From Sediminicola sp037203765 (lineage in GTDB: Bacteria > Bacteroidota > Bacteroidia > Flavobacteriales > Flavobacteriaceae): DNA of 64,000 bases. Positions 16,395 to 24,204 of this stretch are shown in pieces. Below the pieces are notes generated by a model that saw nothing but the letters and a program-made list of their open reading frames with translations, searched no databases and was not told the DNA's origin. Each line of letters begins with the position of its first letter. Positions within the stretch are counted from its first letter, which is position 1. Where the stretch lies: NCBI RefSeq assembly GCF_037203765.1, contig NZ_JBBCAS010000009.1, forward strand, positions 57,572 to 121,571, written 5' to 3'. A program made the translations under genes and the position numbers.

Positions 16395-17663
16395 TTATGC
16401 CATCACCTGGGTTTCCGACCCCTCCCCTTCCAGAAATGTGAAGTATATTCCACAAAATATGGTGATCAGAAAATATACGACCATGACTACATTGCCAAAT
16501 GGCAAAAAGCTGTCCAGCCCAAACCAGTCTCCCAGATAGTACATGGTTCCAAGTCCTAGGAGACCTCTACCCATTTCTACATATACGGCAATTTTACTTC
16601 TGTCCATCAAGGATGAGTAACCGTAAATACCAACAAACACAAAGGCACCAAACCATAACAGTCCATCAAAACCAATATCTGAATAGCTGTAGAACATGTA
16701 CATCAACAATAATACACTGAACAACATCTGAAAAATCACATACGCTTTTAGACTCCGGGATGCCACGGTATCATACCTTTTAAATTGATAAACATCCTCT
16801 ATAATGGTCATAGGATATTTTTCTTGTACATCCTTGGGCCTCCATCCGGTCGGCATAAACCAGATTCTGAGTTTATCCCCATATTTTTTCGTTCTCCATG
16901 CATCCTTGAGCATGTTCCAAAAGTGTTGAAAGTTAATATGTACCGGATTCCAAGTAGCTGCTTGTTTCAAAATCCCAAACTGGGGAGGAACATCGTCCAA
17001 CTCTTCTTGAAAAGTCCCGAACATCCTATCCCATATGCACAAAATCTGCCCAAGGTTCTTATCAATGTATTCCGGATTGATGGCATGGTGAACCCTATGC
17101 TGGGACGGTGTAACCAATACCTTTTCTACCCATCCCATTTTACCAATATGCTTGGTATGGTACCAAAATTGGGCAAATAAATGAACAGGGGCCAAAATGG
17201 CGATTACTTCATAAGGGACTCCCAATAATGCCGCGGGCAACAACAGTATTGAAAAGTAACCGATCAAATTTGAAATGGGCTGCCGAAGGGCACAGGCAAG
17301 ATTAAACTCCTCACTACTGTGATGGATAACATGTTGGTTCCAAAAAATGTTGACCCTGTGACTTAACCTATGGTTCCAATAGCCGGCAAAGTCCATTACC
17401 ACAAAGGCAATTACCCAAACCAGCCAAGTTGCTTTGATCTCTGTCAAAGCCAAATGTTCCAATAAAAATGGATAACTGACTACAATAAATGCCAGGCCAA
17501 GGGAATCCTTTATGATATTGGTGAGACCGGAACTGATACTGGAAACGGTATCGAGGGTTTTGTGCATTTGCTTTTTTATGAAATACCCATAGGAGATCTC
17601 AACTACCAACAAAAGGATAAAAAAGGGAATTGCATAAAGTAATGCATTTGCATATGTTTCCAT
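16395..17663 (-). CDS. Sterol desaturase/fatty-acid hydroxylase family membrane enzyme
   Basis: A 422-residue integral membrane di-iron enzyme. The histidine clusters are NHRLSH (His98, His102), HVIHH (His111, His114, His115) and HRVHH (His189, His192, His193), with additional His161, His169 and His172, flanked by hydrophobic helices in the first 160 residues. A C-terminal set of helices from about 305 on is an extra membrane domain beyond the catalytic core. Substrates of this family include sterols, fatty acids, alkylglycerols and carotenoids; the true substrate is not deducible. Convergent with the acyl-CoA-binding gene, 5 bases between stops. Confidence 0.87.
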   Translation of the reverse strand: METYANALLYAIPFFILLLVVEISYGYFIKKQMHKTLDTVSSISSGLTNIIKDSLGLAFIVVSYPFLLEHLALTEIKATWLVWVIAFVVMDFAGYWNHRLSHRVNIFWNQHVIHHSSEEFNLACALRQPISNLIGYFSILLLPAALLGVPYEVIAILAPVHLFAQFWYHTKHIGKMGWVEKVLVTPSQHRVHHAINPEYIDKNLGQILCIWDRMFGTFQEELDDVPPQFGILKQAATWNPVHINFQHFWNMLKDAWRTKKYGDKLRIWFMPTGWRPKDVQEKYPMTIIEDVYQFKRYDTVASRSLKAYVIFQMLFSVLLLMYMFYSYSDIGFDGLLWFGAFVFVGIYGYSSLMDRSKIAVYVEMGRGLLGLGTMYYLGDWFGLDSFLPFGNVVMVVYFLITIFCGIYFTFLEGEGSETQVMA

Positions 17664-17743
17664 GACAGGATGTTAATTCAAACTCCTTAAATATAATAAA
17701 TCCTATTTAACCTTTATGAAATACATCAAGAGGAAACCCATTC

Positions 17744-18445
17744 TCAAGGTACCGATACTTTTAAAATAAAACCTTGACCGTGAACATTGTCAATTTTTAT
17801 ATTCGGGTCCTTGCTGAGATACCCCCTTAAATGGGAAACAAAGACATTCAAACTCTTTCTATTGAAGTAATCATTCTTTCCCCATAAACGTATTAGAATA
17901 TCTTTATGGGTACAGAGTTGGTTTATATTCTGAACCAGATAAACCAAGAGCTCATTCTCCCTCCCAGTTAAAGATATTACCTCCTTATCATAAATTAGTT
18001 CTTGGTTGATGCTGTTCAATTGATATTTGCCAATGTCGTACTTTTTACTTTCAACGGCCACAACCGGTTTTTTCCCAAGTCTTGACAATAGGCTATGGAT
18101 TCGCACCACCAGCTCTTCCTCATCAATTGGTTTTTTAAGATAGTCTACAGCACCCAGTGCAAACCCTTTCAAAACATCAATTTTTAAGGATCTCGCCGTT
18201 AAAAATAAAAATGGCAGGTCCGGGACCGACAATTGGATCTTCTCGGCCAGGGTAAACCCATCCATTTCTGGCATCATCACATCCAAGATGGCCAGATCGA
18301 AATGGTTGGTTTCAGCATGCATTAATCCTTCCTTCCCGGACTTCGCCCAGGTGAGCTCAAACCCCTTCATTTTTAGATACTCAGTGAGCAAATATCCCAA
18401 TGACGGGTCATCTTCAACCAACAATAAACTATATTCTTTTTCCAT
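17744..18445 (-). CDS. OmpR/PhoB-family response regulator
   Basis: A 233-residue transcription regulator. The receiver domain (1-120) has acidic pocket Glu11-Asp12-Asp13, phospho-acceptor Asp55 in LAILDVMMPEMDG, and the conserved lysine in DYLKKPID (Lys105). The winged-helix DNA-binding domain fills about 135-231, with LTGRENELLVYLV and RKSLNVFVSHLRGYL recognition-helix segments. It overlaps the partner kinase gene by 17 bases. The 20-base-period repeats upstream of the kinase gene look like its binding site, which would make the operon autoregulated. Confidence 0.93.
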   Translation of the reverse strand: MEKEYSLLLVEDDPSLGYLLTEYLKMKGFELTWAKSGKEGLMHAETNHFDLAILDVMMPEMDGFTLAEKIQLSVPDLPFLFLTARSLKIDVLKGFALGAVDYLKKPIDEEELVVRIHSLLSRLGKKPVVAVESKKYDIGKYQLNSINQELIYDKEVISLTGRENELLVYLVQNINQLCTHKDILIRLWGKNDYFNRKSLNVFVSHLRGYLSKDPNIKIDNVHGQGFILKVSVP

Positions 18446-19730
18446 TTTTCCTGAACGGGATTAGTAGGGAAATGGTAGTTCCCGAACCTATTTCACTTTC
18501 TACTTTGATTTTACCTTTGTGACTATGAACCACATGTTTCACGTAATGCAACCCAAGTCCATAACCTTTGACCGTATGAAGATTTCCTTGGGTGACCCTA
18601 TAATATTTATTAAAAATCCGCTGTTGGTCCTTTTTGCTCAAACCTATTCCATTATCCGTAATACTGATGACCAGATGGTTTTTAACTTTTTTTGCTCTTA
18701 GGTGAATTATGGGGTTTTCAGAGTACTTTTTGGCATTTTCAAACAAATTGATGATCGTATTTTCAAGATGGGAGACCGCAGCAAACAGTGGATACTCCCC
18801 TGCCTCCAGTTCATATGTAAATTGAAGCGGCTCCAAAGCTCCCAATGTATGAAACTCGTCACATAAGTCTTGTAAGATTGGCCGGAAATCGACCTTCTCA
18901 AAAACCAGTACCTTTTTATTGTTCTCCATACTGCCCAACTCCAAGACCTTGTCTATATGAACCTTCAAGCGCTCTACCTGCTGTCTGATTATTGCGACTA
19001 TGGGTTTGTGCTTCCCATCCAAATCGTCTTCCAATATTTTGGTTGCCAGTCCTATGGAGAAAACCGGAGTCTTCAGTTCATGGGTAAGATTATTTATAAA
19101 TTCGTTGGTTGTGGTGATAAGCTTGCCCTGCCAATAAAAGGAGCGCAGCACCCAAATAACCACCACAATTATGGCAAATATGAATATAAGACTAGGAATG
19201 GTGAGGCCATTCAATTGAAACAGGAAGTAGGTGTTGATATCTTTAAACTGCAGTTCCAATACCAAGCCTTTTCCCATGAGGCCAGGTAGGTAACCTTCCA
19301 AGGCTATGGGATAGGAATTCAATTTATCCCCCTTCTGAAAAACCACGGGAGATGACAGGTAGTCCGTGGAATCCCTAGAAAACAACTGATAGGAAAAATC
19401 GGCAGCGATACCATTCACCGCCAATCGATCAATTAAGAAGTCATTCAAAAAATGACCCGTGGCACTTTGTACACTGTCCAGGCTCAGGTTAAAATAAGTA
19501 TCGTCCTTGGTGAGCGACTTCCCGATCAAAAATGTCAGTTCATTTTCTTCAGACAAGTCTTTTTTAATGGCCTGACCGGCCGTGCCCATATTCTTGTTGA
19601 ACTGCACCTTTGCCAGATTTAGTCCAATCTTCAAATATTGGTACTGGACAATAAACAAGCCCAGAACTGCTATTACAAATACAATGATATGTAGTTTTCG
19701 CCTTTTCAATTTAAATATTGAAAATAACAC
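18429..19730 (-). CDS. Membrane sensor histidine kinase
   Basis: A 433-residue kinase: transmembrane helix at about 12-30, periplasmic sensor region about 31-175, second helix about 177-197, then HisKA with His217 in NNLTHELKTPVFS and a HATPase domain (NLFENAKKYS, ISITDNGIGLS, GYGLGLHYVKH). No HAMP domain is visible. The start is GTG at 19730; an in-frame TAG lies 9 bases upstream of it and no ATG is available. It is the partner of the downstream OmpR-type regulator. The periplasmic sensor domain has no recognised fold. Confidence 0.92.
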   Translation of the reverse strand: MLFSIFKLKRRKLHIIVFVIAVLGLFIVQYQYLKIGLNLAKVQFNKNMGTAGQAIKKDLSEENELTFLIGKSLTKDDTYFNLSLDSVQSATGHFLNDFLIDRLAVNGIAADFSYQLFSRDSTDYLSSPVVFQKGDKLNSYPIALEGYLPGLMGKGLVLELQFKDINTYFLFQLNGLTIPSLIFIFAIIVVVIWVLRSFYWQGKLITTTNEFINNLTHELKTPVFSIGLATKILEDDLDGKHKPIVAIIRQQVERLKVHIDKVLELGSMENNKKVLVFEKVDFRPILQDLCDEFHTLGALEPLQFTYELEAGEYPLFAAVSHLENTIINLFENAKKYSENPIIHLRAKKVKNHLVISITDNGIGLSKKDQQRIFNKYYRVTQGNLHTVKGYGLGLHYVKHVVHSHKGKIKVESEIGSGTTISLLIPFRKNGKRI

Positions 19731-19751
19731 AAAATTGGACTATTCCACCTT

Positions 19752-19810
19752 CCTTAATGATTTATTAATCCTATTAACTTTTCATTAATCTTCTTTACCT
19801 ATCATTAATC
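19752..19810 (-). promoter_or_regulatory. Tandem direct-repeat operator upstream of the two-component operon
   Basis: Read on the minus strand, GATTAAT occurs three times with exact 20-base spacing (plus-strand ATTAATC ends at 19810, 19790 and 19770). TTAAT/TTAAG half-sites lie 11 bases after the second and third copies, with a weaker TAAAG 11 bases after the first. Three adjacent pairs of 11-base-spaced half-sites are the kind of array bound by OmpR/PhoB-family dimers. It sits 22-80 bases upstream of the kinase GTG. Confidence 0.5.
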
Positions 19811-19897
19811 CCTTCCTAAGCTTAAACGGGCTAACTTGGACAACAGTTAATTCCAATTCAATTTTATTGCAAGTTCATTCATAAATAATTAGTCATC

Positions 19898-19926
19898 AAA
19901 AGCTAACCTGAACAAGGTTAGCTTTT
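19898..19926 (+). promoter_or_regulatory. Strong hairpin just before a start codon (terminator or attenuator)
   Basis: A perfect 12-base stem AAAAGCTAACCT / AGGTTAGCTTTT with loop GAACA. No gene upstream on either strand needs a terminator here, since the kinase gene reads away. The start codon of the next gene (TTG 19932) lies 5 bases after it. GCTAACTT at 19830-19837 could pair with the 3' arm as an alternative fold. Confidence 0.5.
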
Positions 19927-19931
19927 AATTA

Positions 19932-20429
19932 TTGGCAATTACACAGAAAGAGGGCTTCCCTCCCATTGTTAAAAAAGAGTATCAATCCGTGAGAGCGATT
20001 TATTTACATATAACCAATAAAATATCCAAGGAACAGATTCTCGCAATCAGCATTGGGATGGTCTATATATGGTTTGGCTCTTTGAAATTCTTTTCAGCTC
20101 TGAGTCCGGCCGAAGATTTGGCAATCCACACCATTGCCCGTATTACCCACAACCTTGTACCCTCATCGATCGCCATTTTTGCTTTGGCTTTTTGGGAAGT
20201 TCTTATAGGGCTTCTCCTAATTTCGAACCTATACCGTAGAACTATCATTTCCATGGCCTTGATCCACATGGGCATGACATTTACCCCTTTCCTTTTCTTT
20301 CCGGAACTCACCTTTAACAATAGCATATTTGTCCCCACCTTATTAGGTCAGTATATTGTAAAGAATATTGTGATTATTGGGGCATTGCTCAGCTTGATGC
20401 CCGAGAAAAACGAGACTATAGGCCGATAG
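19932..20429 (+). CDS. DoxX/YkgB-like small membrane protein
   Basis: A protein of up to 165 residues with four hydrophobic helices (about 36-54, 80-98, 105-123, 138-156). The order WFGSLKFF near helix 1 and GQYIVKN before helix 4 resembles DoxX-type or DUF417 (YkgB) membrane proteins, whose functions are poorly known. The first available start is TTG at 19932; GTG at 19989 (residue 20) is a good alternative because the helix begins soon after. It is divergent from the two-component operon. Whether that regulator controls it is an open question suggested by the shared 201-base intergenic region. Confidence 0.7.
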   Translation: MAITQKEGFPPIVKKEYQSVRAIYLHITNKISKEQILAISIGMVYIWFGSLKFFSALSPAEDLAIHTIARITHNLVPSSIAIFALAFWEVLIGLLLISNLYRRTIISMALIHMGMTFTPFLFFPELTFNNSIFVPTLLGQYIVKNIVIIGALLSLMPEKNETIGR

Positions 20430-20483
20430 CCGCAGAGACCATCTTAGAGCCAAGCCCTATCCATATGTCTTGATCCCAGGAAA

Positions 20484-22049
20484 CTACCAGTCGATTGGGC
20501 GGTAATCCTTTAAGAATTTTCCGGTCCAGTGCTTTCCGGTATTGATCCCATCTATCAGGGGATCCAAAACCCTTGCTGCCCCGTCAACGATATCCAAAGG
20601 AGGCTGAAAATCATGAAGCTCCACTTTTCTTTTGGACAGTTCCACCGGATCCTCATCTGTGACCCAACCTGTATCTACCGCATTCATATAAACCCCGTCT
20701 TTGGCAAAATCGAGGGCAGAGGTATGAGTCATCATGTTTAAGGCGGCTTTGGCCATATTGGTATGTGGATGACGGTCTTCCTTATAGAAACGATGGAACT
20801 TGCCTTCCATGGCCGAAACGTTAATGATATGCTTTTTACCTGTGTTTTCCTGGCGCATTAACCGTGATAATCGGTTGCACAAAACAAATGGTGCTATCGC
20901 ATTTACCAATTGCACCTCTATCATTTCCGGGGTTTCGATCTCCCCCAATTTCAATCGCCAGCTATTGGTCTTGCGCAAATCTACCTGTTGTAGATCGGCA
21001 TCAAACTCCCCTTCTGGAAATACTTCCTTGGAGGAAAGTGAATTGTCAAAACTATAGGGAATCTGTGATAATTTGGCGGAAGCTCTAATTCCTATTCCAG
21101 GTTCCGGGGCATGCCAGTTTACTGGAAGAGCGTTATTTTGTTCGGTAGATGTGCCTTTGCCCAATGATTTTAATTCCTGTAGACAGTAATTATGATCAGA
21201 AAGCACCTCTTGGGCAAATTGAGGCAATTGCGCTATGGGCAATTCCTCATTTTTTATAAGATGCTGGTAAAAGCCTGCGGGCCTTCTAACAGTTTGCGCG
21301 GCATTGTTGATCAGGATATCCAACCTGCTATACTGCTGTTCTATAAAATTACAGAAGATCTCCACACTAGGGATATGTCGCAGATCCAGGCCGTGGATCT
21401 TCAATCGGTTTCCCCACTCCATAAAGTCTTCTTCCTTGGAAAAACGCAGGGCAGCGTCCACAGGAAATCGGGTTGTTGCCACCACGGTGGCTCCGGATCG
21501 CAACAGAATTAGGGCGATATGGTAACCTATTTTCAGTCTGGAACCGGTAACGATGGCCACTTGTCCGGATAGATCGGCCGTTTGGAAACGCTTGGCATAA
21601 TTGAAGTCGCCACAATCCTGGCACATGGTGTCATAAAAATGGTGCAATTTGGTATAAACCGTTTTACAGACATAACAATTCCTTGGGGATTCCAATTCCC
21701 TTTCCTCGGCATGTTTCTTGGGAGCAGCCAATAACTTAGGGGCAACAAAAACAGCAGCTTCCCTAGCACTTCGAATCCCTGTTTCTTTCCGGGCATGTTT
21801 ATCACGCTCTATCATCTTTCGCTTTGCAGCTTTGGCAGAATCCTTTTTGCGCTGTTTAAATAGGTGCCTGTCAGGTCTGGAGAGTATTCCCGCAGCCTTT
21901 AACAAAGCAATCCTTTTTTCTTCCGGCAATTGCAATACCTGATGTGCATTGTCCACCAACTTATCCAAAATGGAGATACATTGCTCTATTTCCTCCAGGC
22001 TAATATCGGATTTCGCATCTTGTGTATCTTTCGGGTTCTTAATACTCAT
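20484..22049 (-). CDS. Atypical short-chain dehydrogenase with N-terminal zinc ribbon
   Basis: A 521-residue protein, about twice a normal SDR. Residues 1-115 are a charged helical segment, then a CxxC-x14-CxxC zinc-ribbon-like knuckle (Cys125, Cys128, Cys143, Cys146). The SDR Rossmann fold follows with TGSRLKIG at 168-175 and NNAAQ near 248. About 120 extra residues (255-375) are inserted before LVNAIAPF. Catalytic Ser412 is present, but the YxxxK pair reads T430-N-M-A-K434: the lysine is kept and the tyrosine is threonine. The fold is certain, ordinary dehydrogenase chemistry is doubtful. No neighbour indicates a pathway. Confidence 0.85.
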   Translation of the reverse strand: MSIKNPKDTQDAKSDISLEEIEQCISILDKLVDNAHQVLQLPEEKRIALLKAAGILSRPDRHLFKQRKKDSAKAAKRKMIERDKHARKETGIRSAREAAVFVAPKLLAAPKKHAEERELESPRNCYVCKTVYTKLHHFYDTMCQDCGDFNYAKRFQTADLSGQVAIVTGSRLKIGYHIALILLRSGATVVATTRFPVDAALRFSKEEDFMEWGNRLKIHGLDLRHIPSVEIFCNFIEQQYSRLDILINNAAQTVRRPAGFYQHLIKNEELPIAQLPQFAQEVLSDHNYCLQELKSLGKGTSTEQNNALPVNWHAPEPGIGIRASAKLSQIPYSFDNSLSSKEVFPEGEFDADLQQVDLRKTNSWRLKLGEIETPEMIEVQLVNAIAPFVLCNRLSRLMRQENTGKKHIINVSAMEGKFHRFYKEDRHPHTNMAKAALNMMTHTSALDFAKDGVYMNAVDTGWVTDEDPVELSKRKVELHDFQPPLDIVDGAARVLDPLIDGINTGKHWTGKFLKDYRPIDW

Positions 22050-22223
22050 ATAATCAGGATTATTGCACTTTTATAAAACGGTGCAAATGTACAGTTAAAA
22101 TCATATGAAAGAGCAATAAAAAATCATCAAAACTTAATGGAATGACATACGAAGTGCTTGATAATGGACCACAACACCCTCCCTTATGGCCTATGAACAA
22201 TTATCTGATTATCAGACCAAATA

Positions 22224-22817
22224 TTAAAAGGGGCCTATCATAATATGTGCCCTATAGGTACCTGGATCCATCAGCCATGGCATTCCAGGAGCGTGAGGCT
22301 TATCTGGGAGTCCCGTAGATTCAACGGTTGCAAAGGGAATATAAACAACATATCTAAACTTACCATCGGACAAGGTGCCCGTAGCCTTATCATACCCCTC
22401 TTCACTGCCATAATAGATGTACAACATGCTGGGATCTTTGGGCATCATTAATTTTCCCGCAGCCACTTCCGCTCCCCTAATATCAAATTTTTCCTTGGCG
22501 TCCATTCCCTCGGCCCCCAACTCCCGCCCTCGTTTCATAAAAGGTTCCAATTGAACAGAATAACAGGCTACACTAATTCCTTCCTGGTTTGGATTATCAG
22601 CAATACATACCAGGTTATTGGTTCCTTCCCTCAAAACGGTGAATTTTCCATTGGCATCGTACCCATAAACCATGGCGTCACTCTTTTTTTGATCAGGCGC
22701 GGGTATCACTGCCGTTTTTATCTGAATTTCCCTTGGCAATATTTCAGTTGTCACCTCCTGTGCCGACACCAATGACGGCATCATTAGCCCTAACGATAGT
22801 ATTAAGAGAGTTTTCAT
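22224..22817 (-). CDS. Secreted protein of unknown function
   Basis: A 197-residue protein with a clear Sec signal peptide (hydrophobic 4-17, cleavage likely after VSA at 17-19). The mature protein contains VYGYDANGKFTVLREGTN, a CIADNPNQEGISVACY segment with two cysteines that may form a disulphide, MLYIYYGSEEGYD and a C-terminal MPWLMDPGTYRAHIMIGPF region. Similar proteins are annotated only as hypothetical as far as I recall. A periplasmic or extracellular location is inferred. It stands alone, 150 bases from the lipoprotein gene upstream on the same strand. Confidence 0.75.
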   Translation of the reverse strand: MKTLLILSLGLMMPSLVSAQEVTTEILPREIQIKTAVIPAPDQKKSDAMVYGYDANGKFTVLREGTNNLVCIADNPNQEGISVACYSVQLEPFMKRGRELGAEGMDAKEKFDIRGAEVAAGKLMMPKDPSMLYIYYGSEEGYDKATGTLSDGKFRYVVYIPFATVESTGLPDKPHAPGMPWLMDPGTYRAHIMIGPF

Positions 22818-22967
22818 AGGTATAGTGTTTCCCTAAAGATACTTATCCTTATGAATTTTTCAAAAAAATACATGGCGTAAAAAAATATAACAAACTACGA
22901 ATCAGGTACTTCATAACATTTGAATTTATACCCCACATTTGATCGGAATTTCCTCCTTTCTAATTTC

Positions 22968-24041
22968 TCAAAGAGCTACCCTATTGATAGTAAATTCCAT
23001 TTCCGAAATATCCCCTTGCACTTCGTTGATCCTGGAATTGGTATAATACAGATACCCCTTGTAAATACTAAAGGTATCTGCCCATTTTACCGCATCTCCC
23101 TCCAAAAGCGTTTTGGTTTCCCCTGTCGGGGTCAAATAATCGATGCGGTTATTTTCCAGATCCGCAAAATATAGGTTGCCAGCATCGTCAAATATCATCC
23201 CATCCGGGGCCCCCGTTTTCTTGATGAACTGCACATGGGCATCGGAAGGGTTTTCCTCAGACACCAACACCTTGGTATCAATGGCATAGAGGCTGTAACC
23301 CGTTAGCGCATGGTAATACAATTTGTTGTTTTTGGTATCCAATGCAATCCCATCTGAATGGATGGTATTGTTCCATTTGCCATTGTCAAAGGTAAGATGA
23401 TCCATTTCTGCCATGGTAGAGGGATGATTGTCGAGAATCCTTTTACTTTTTCCCGATGCCATATCCAACACCAAAAGCCCTCCGGCACCGGAATCGGTGA
23501 AATATATTTTACCTTTTTCCTTATCAATCCTAAGATCGTTGATATAGCTATTTGGTTTTGCAACGCCCTTGGGAACCACATAGGTTCTTTCCAAACTGTC
23601 GGTATCCAAATTGAACACAAATATTCGAGGTTCATCCAAAATAGGCCCGAACAGGGCGCTCCTTGTATCCAGAACATACAAATGGTTTTCAAAGGCTACA
23701 ACAGATTGTACCCCCACAAAAACATCGGGGAACAATGCTGATCCAATTTCCCATCGGTTCATTTCTTTATTTGGATAGGGTGCATAGGAACCATCGTTTG
23801 CATTGACCTCCACTACTGCCAATGGAATTCCCCTGCGCCATCTGGGAAAATTGGCAAATATGCGACCCTTATCGGTCACGGTGACCCCTGTGACCTGCAT
23901 ACCCTTGAAGGTAGCCACATTTTCTACCTTTGGCAACGCTACGGATACCGTTTCAGCTTCTGTTTTCGGTTGTTCTTTCTTTGTTTTATCTCCGCAGCCG
24001 CCAAGAACTATTGCTGCCAGTAATAGGACTATTTTTTTCAT
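22968..24041 (-). CDS. Major royal jelly/Yellow-family lipoprotein (beta-propeller)
   Basis: A 357-residue protein when started at MKKIVLLL (24041); the frame is open 25 codons further but the lipoprotein signal decides the start. The lipobox is LGGC with Cys16. The body matches the royal-jelly/Yellow family: GRIFANFPRW near the start, VGVQSVVAFENHLYVLD, YINDLRIDKEKGKIYFTDSG and SDGIALD, arranged as six-bladed propeller strands. Bacterial members are usually of unknown substrate, though some are lactonase- or dopachrome-related. Probably anchored in the outer membrane or periplasm. The neighbours give no pathway. Confidence 0.82.
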   Translation of the reverse strand: MKKIVLLLAAIVLGGCGDKTKKEQPKTEAETVSVALPKVENVATFKGMQVTGVTVTDKGRIFANFPRWRRGIPLAVVEVNANDGSYAPYPNKEMNRWEIGSALFPDVFVGVQSVVAFENHLYVLDTRSALFGPILDEPRIFVFNLDTDSLERTYVVPKGVAKPNSYINDLRIDKEKGKIYFTDSGAGGLLVLDMASGKSKRILDNHPSTMAEMDHLTFDNGKWNNTIHSDGIALDTKNNKLYYHALTGYSLYAIDTKVLVSEENPSDAHVQFIKKTGAPDGMIFDDAGNLYFADLENNRIDYLTPTGETKTLLEGDAVKWADTFSIYKGYLYYTNSRINEVQGDISEMEFTINRVAL

Positions 24042-24146
24042 AGTTCTAAGGTAATAAGAACTACAAACACAATTTTGAATTGGCACAAAACTTAACGTAG
24101 TTTTAGTATTAACCAATAGGGAATTGCCCTCTTGATAAAAACAAAA

Positions 24147-24186
24147 AATGCGCTTATCCCGCTACACCAGAGCTGATAAACGCATT
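24147..24186 (-). terminator. Terminator after valS
   Basis: On the minus strand, AATGCGTTTATC pairs with GATAAGCGCATT (one mismatch, 16-base loop) and is followed by TTTTGTTTTT. It lies 19 bases after the valS stop. Confidence 0.7.
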
Positions 24187-24204
24187 CTCAAAAACCCAGT
24201 CTTT

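Noticed and set aside
22204..22216. Palindrome TCTGATTATCAGA near the end of the secreted protein gene
   Set aside because: Short and without T-tract; it is more likely chance than a terminator or operator.
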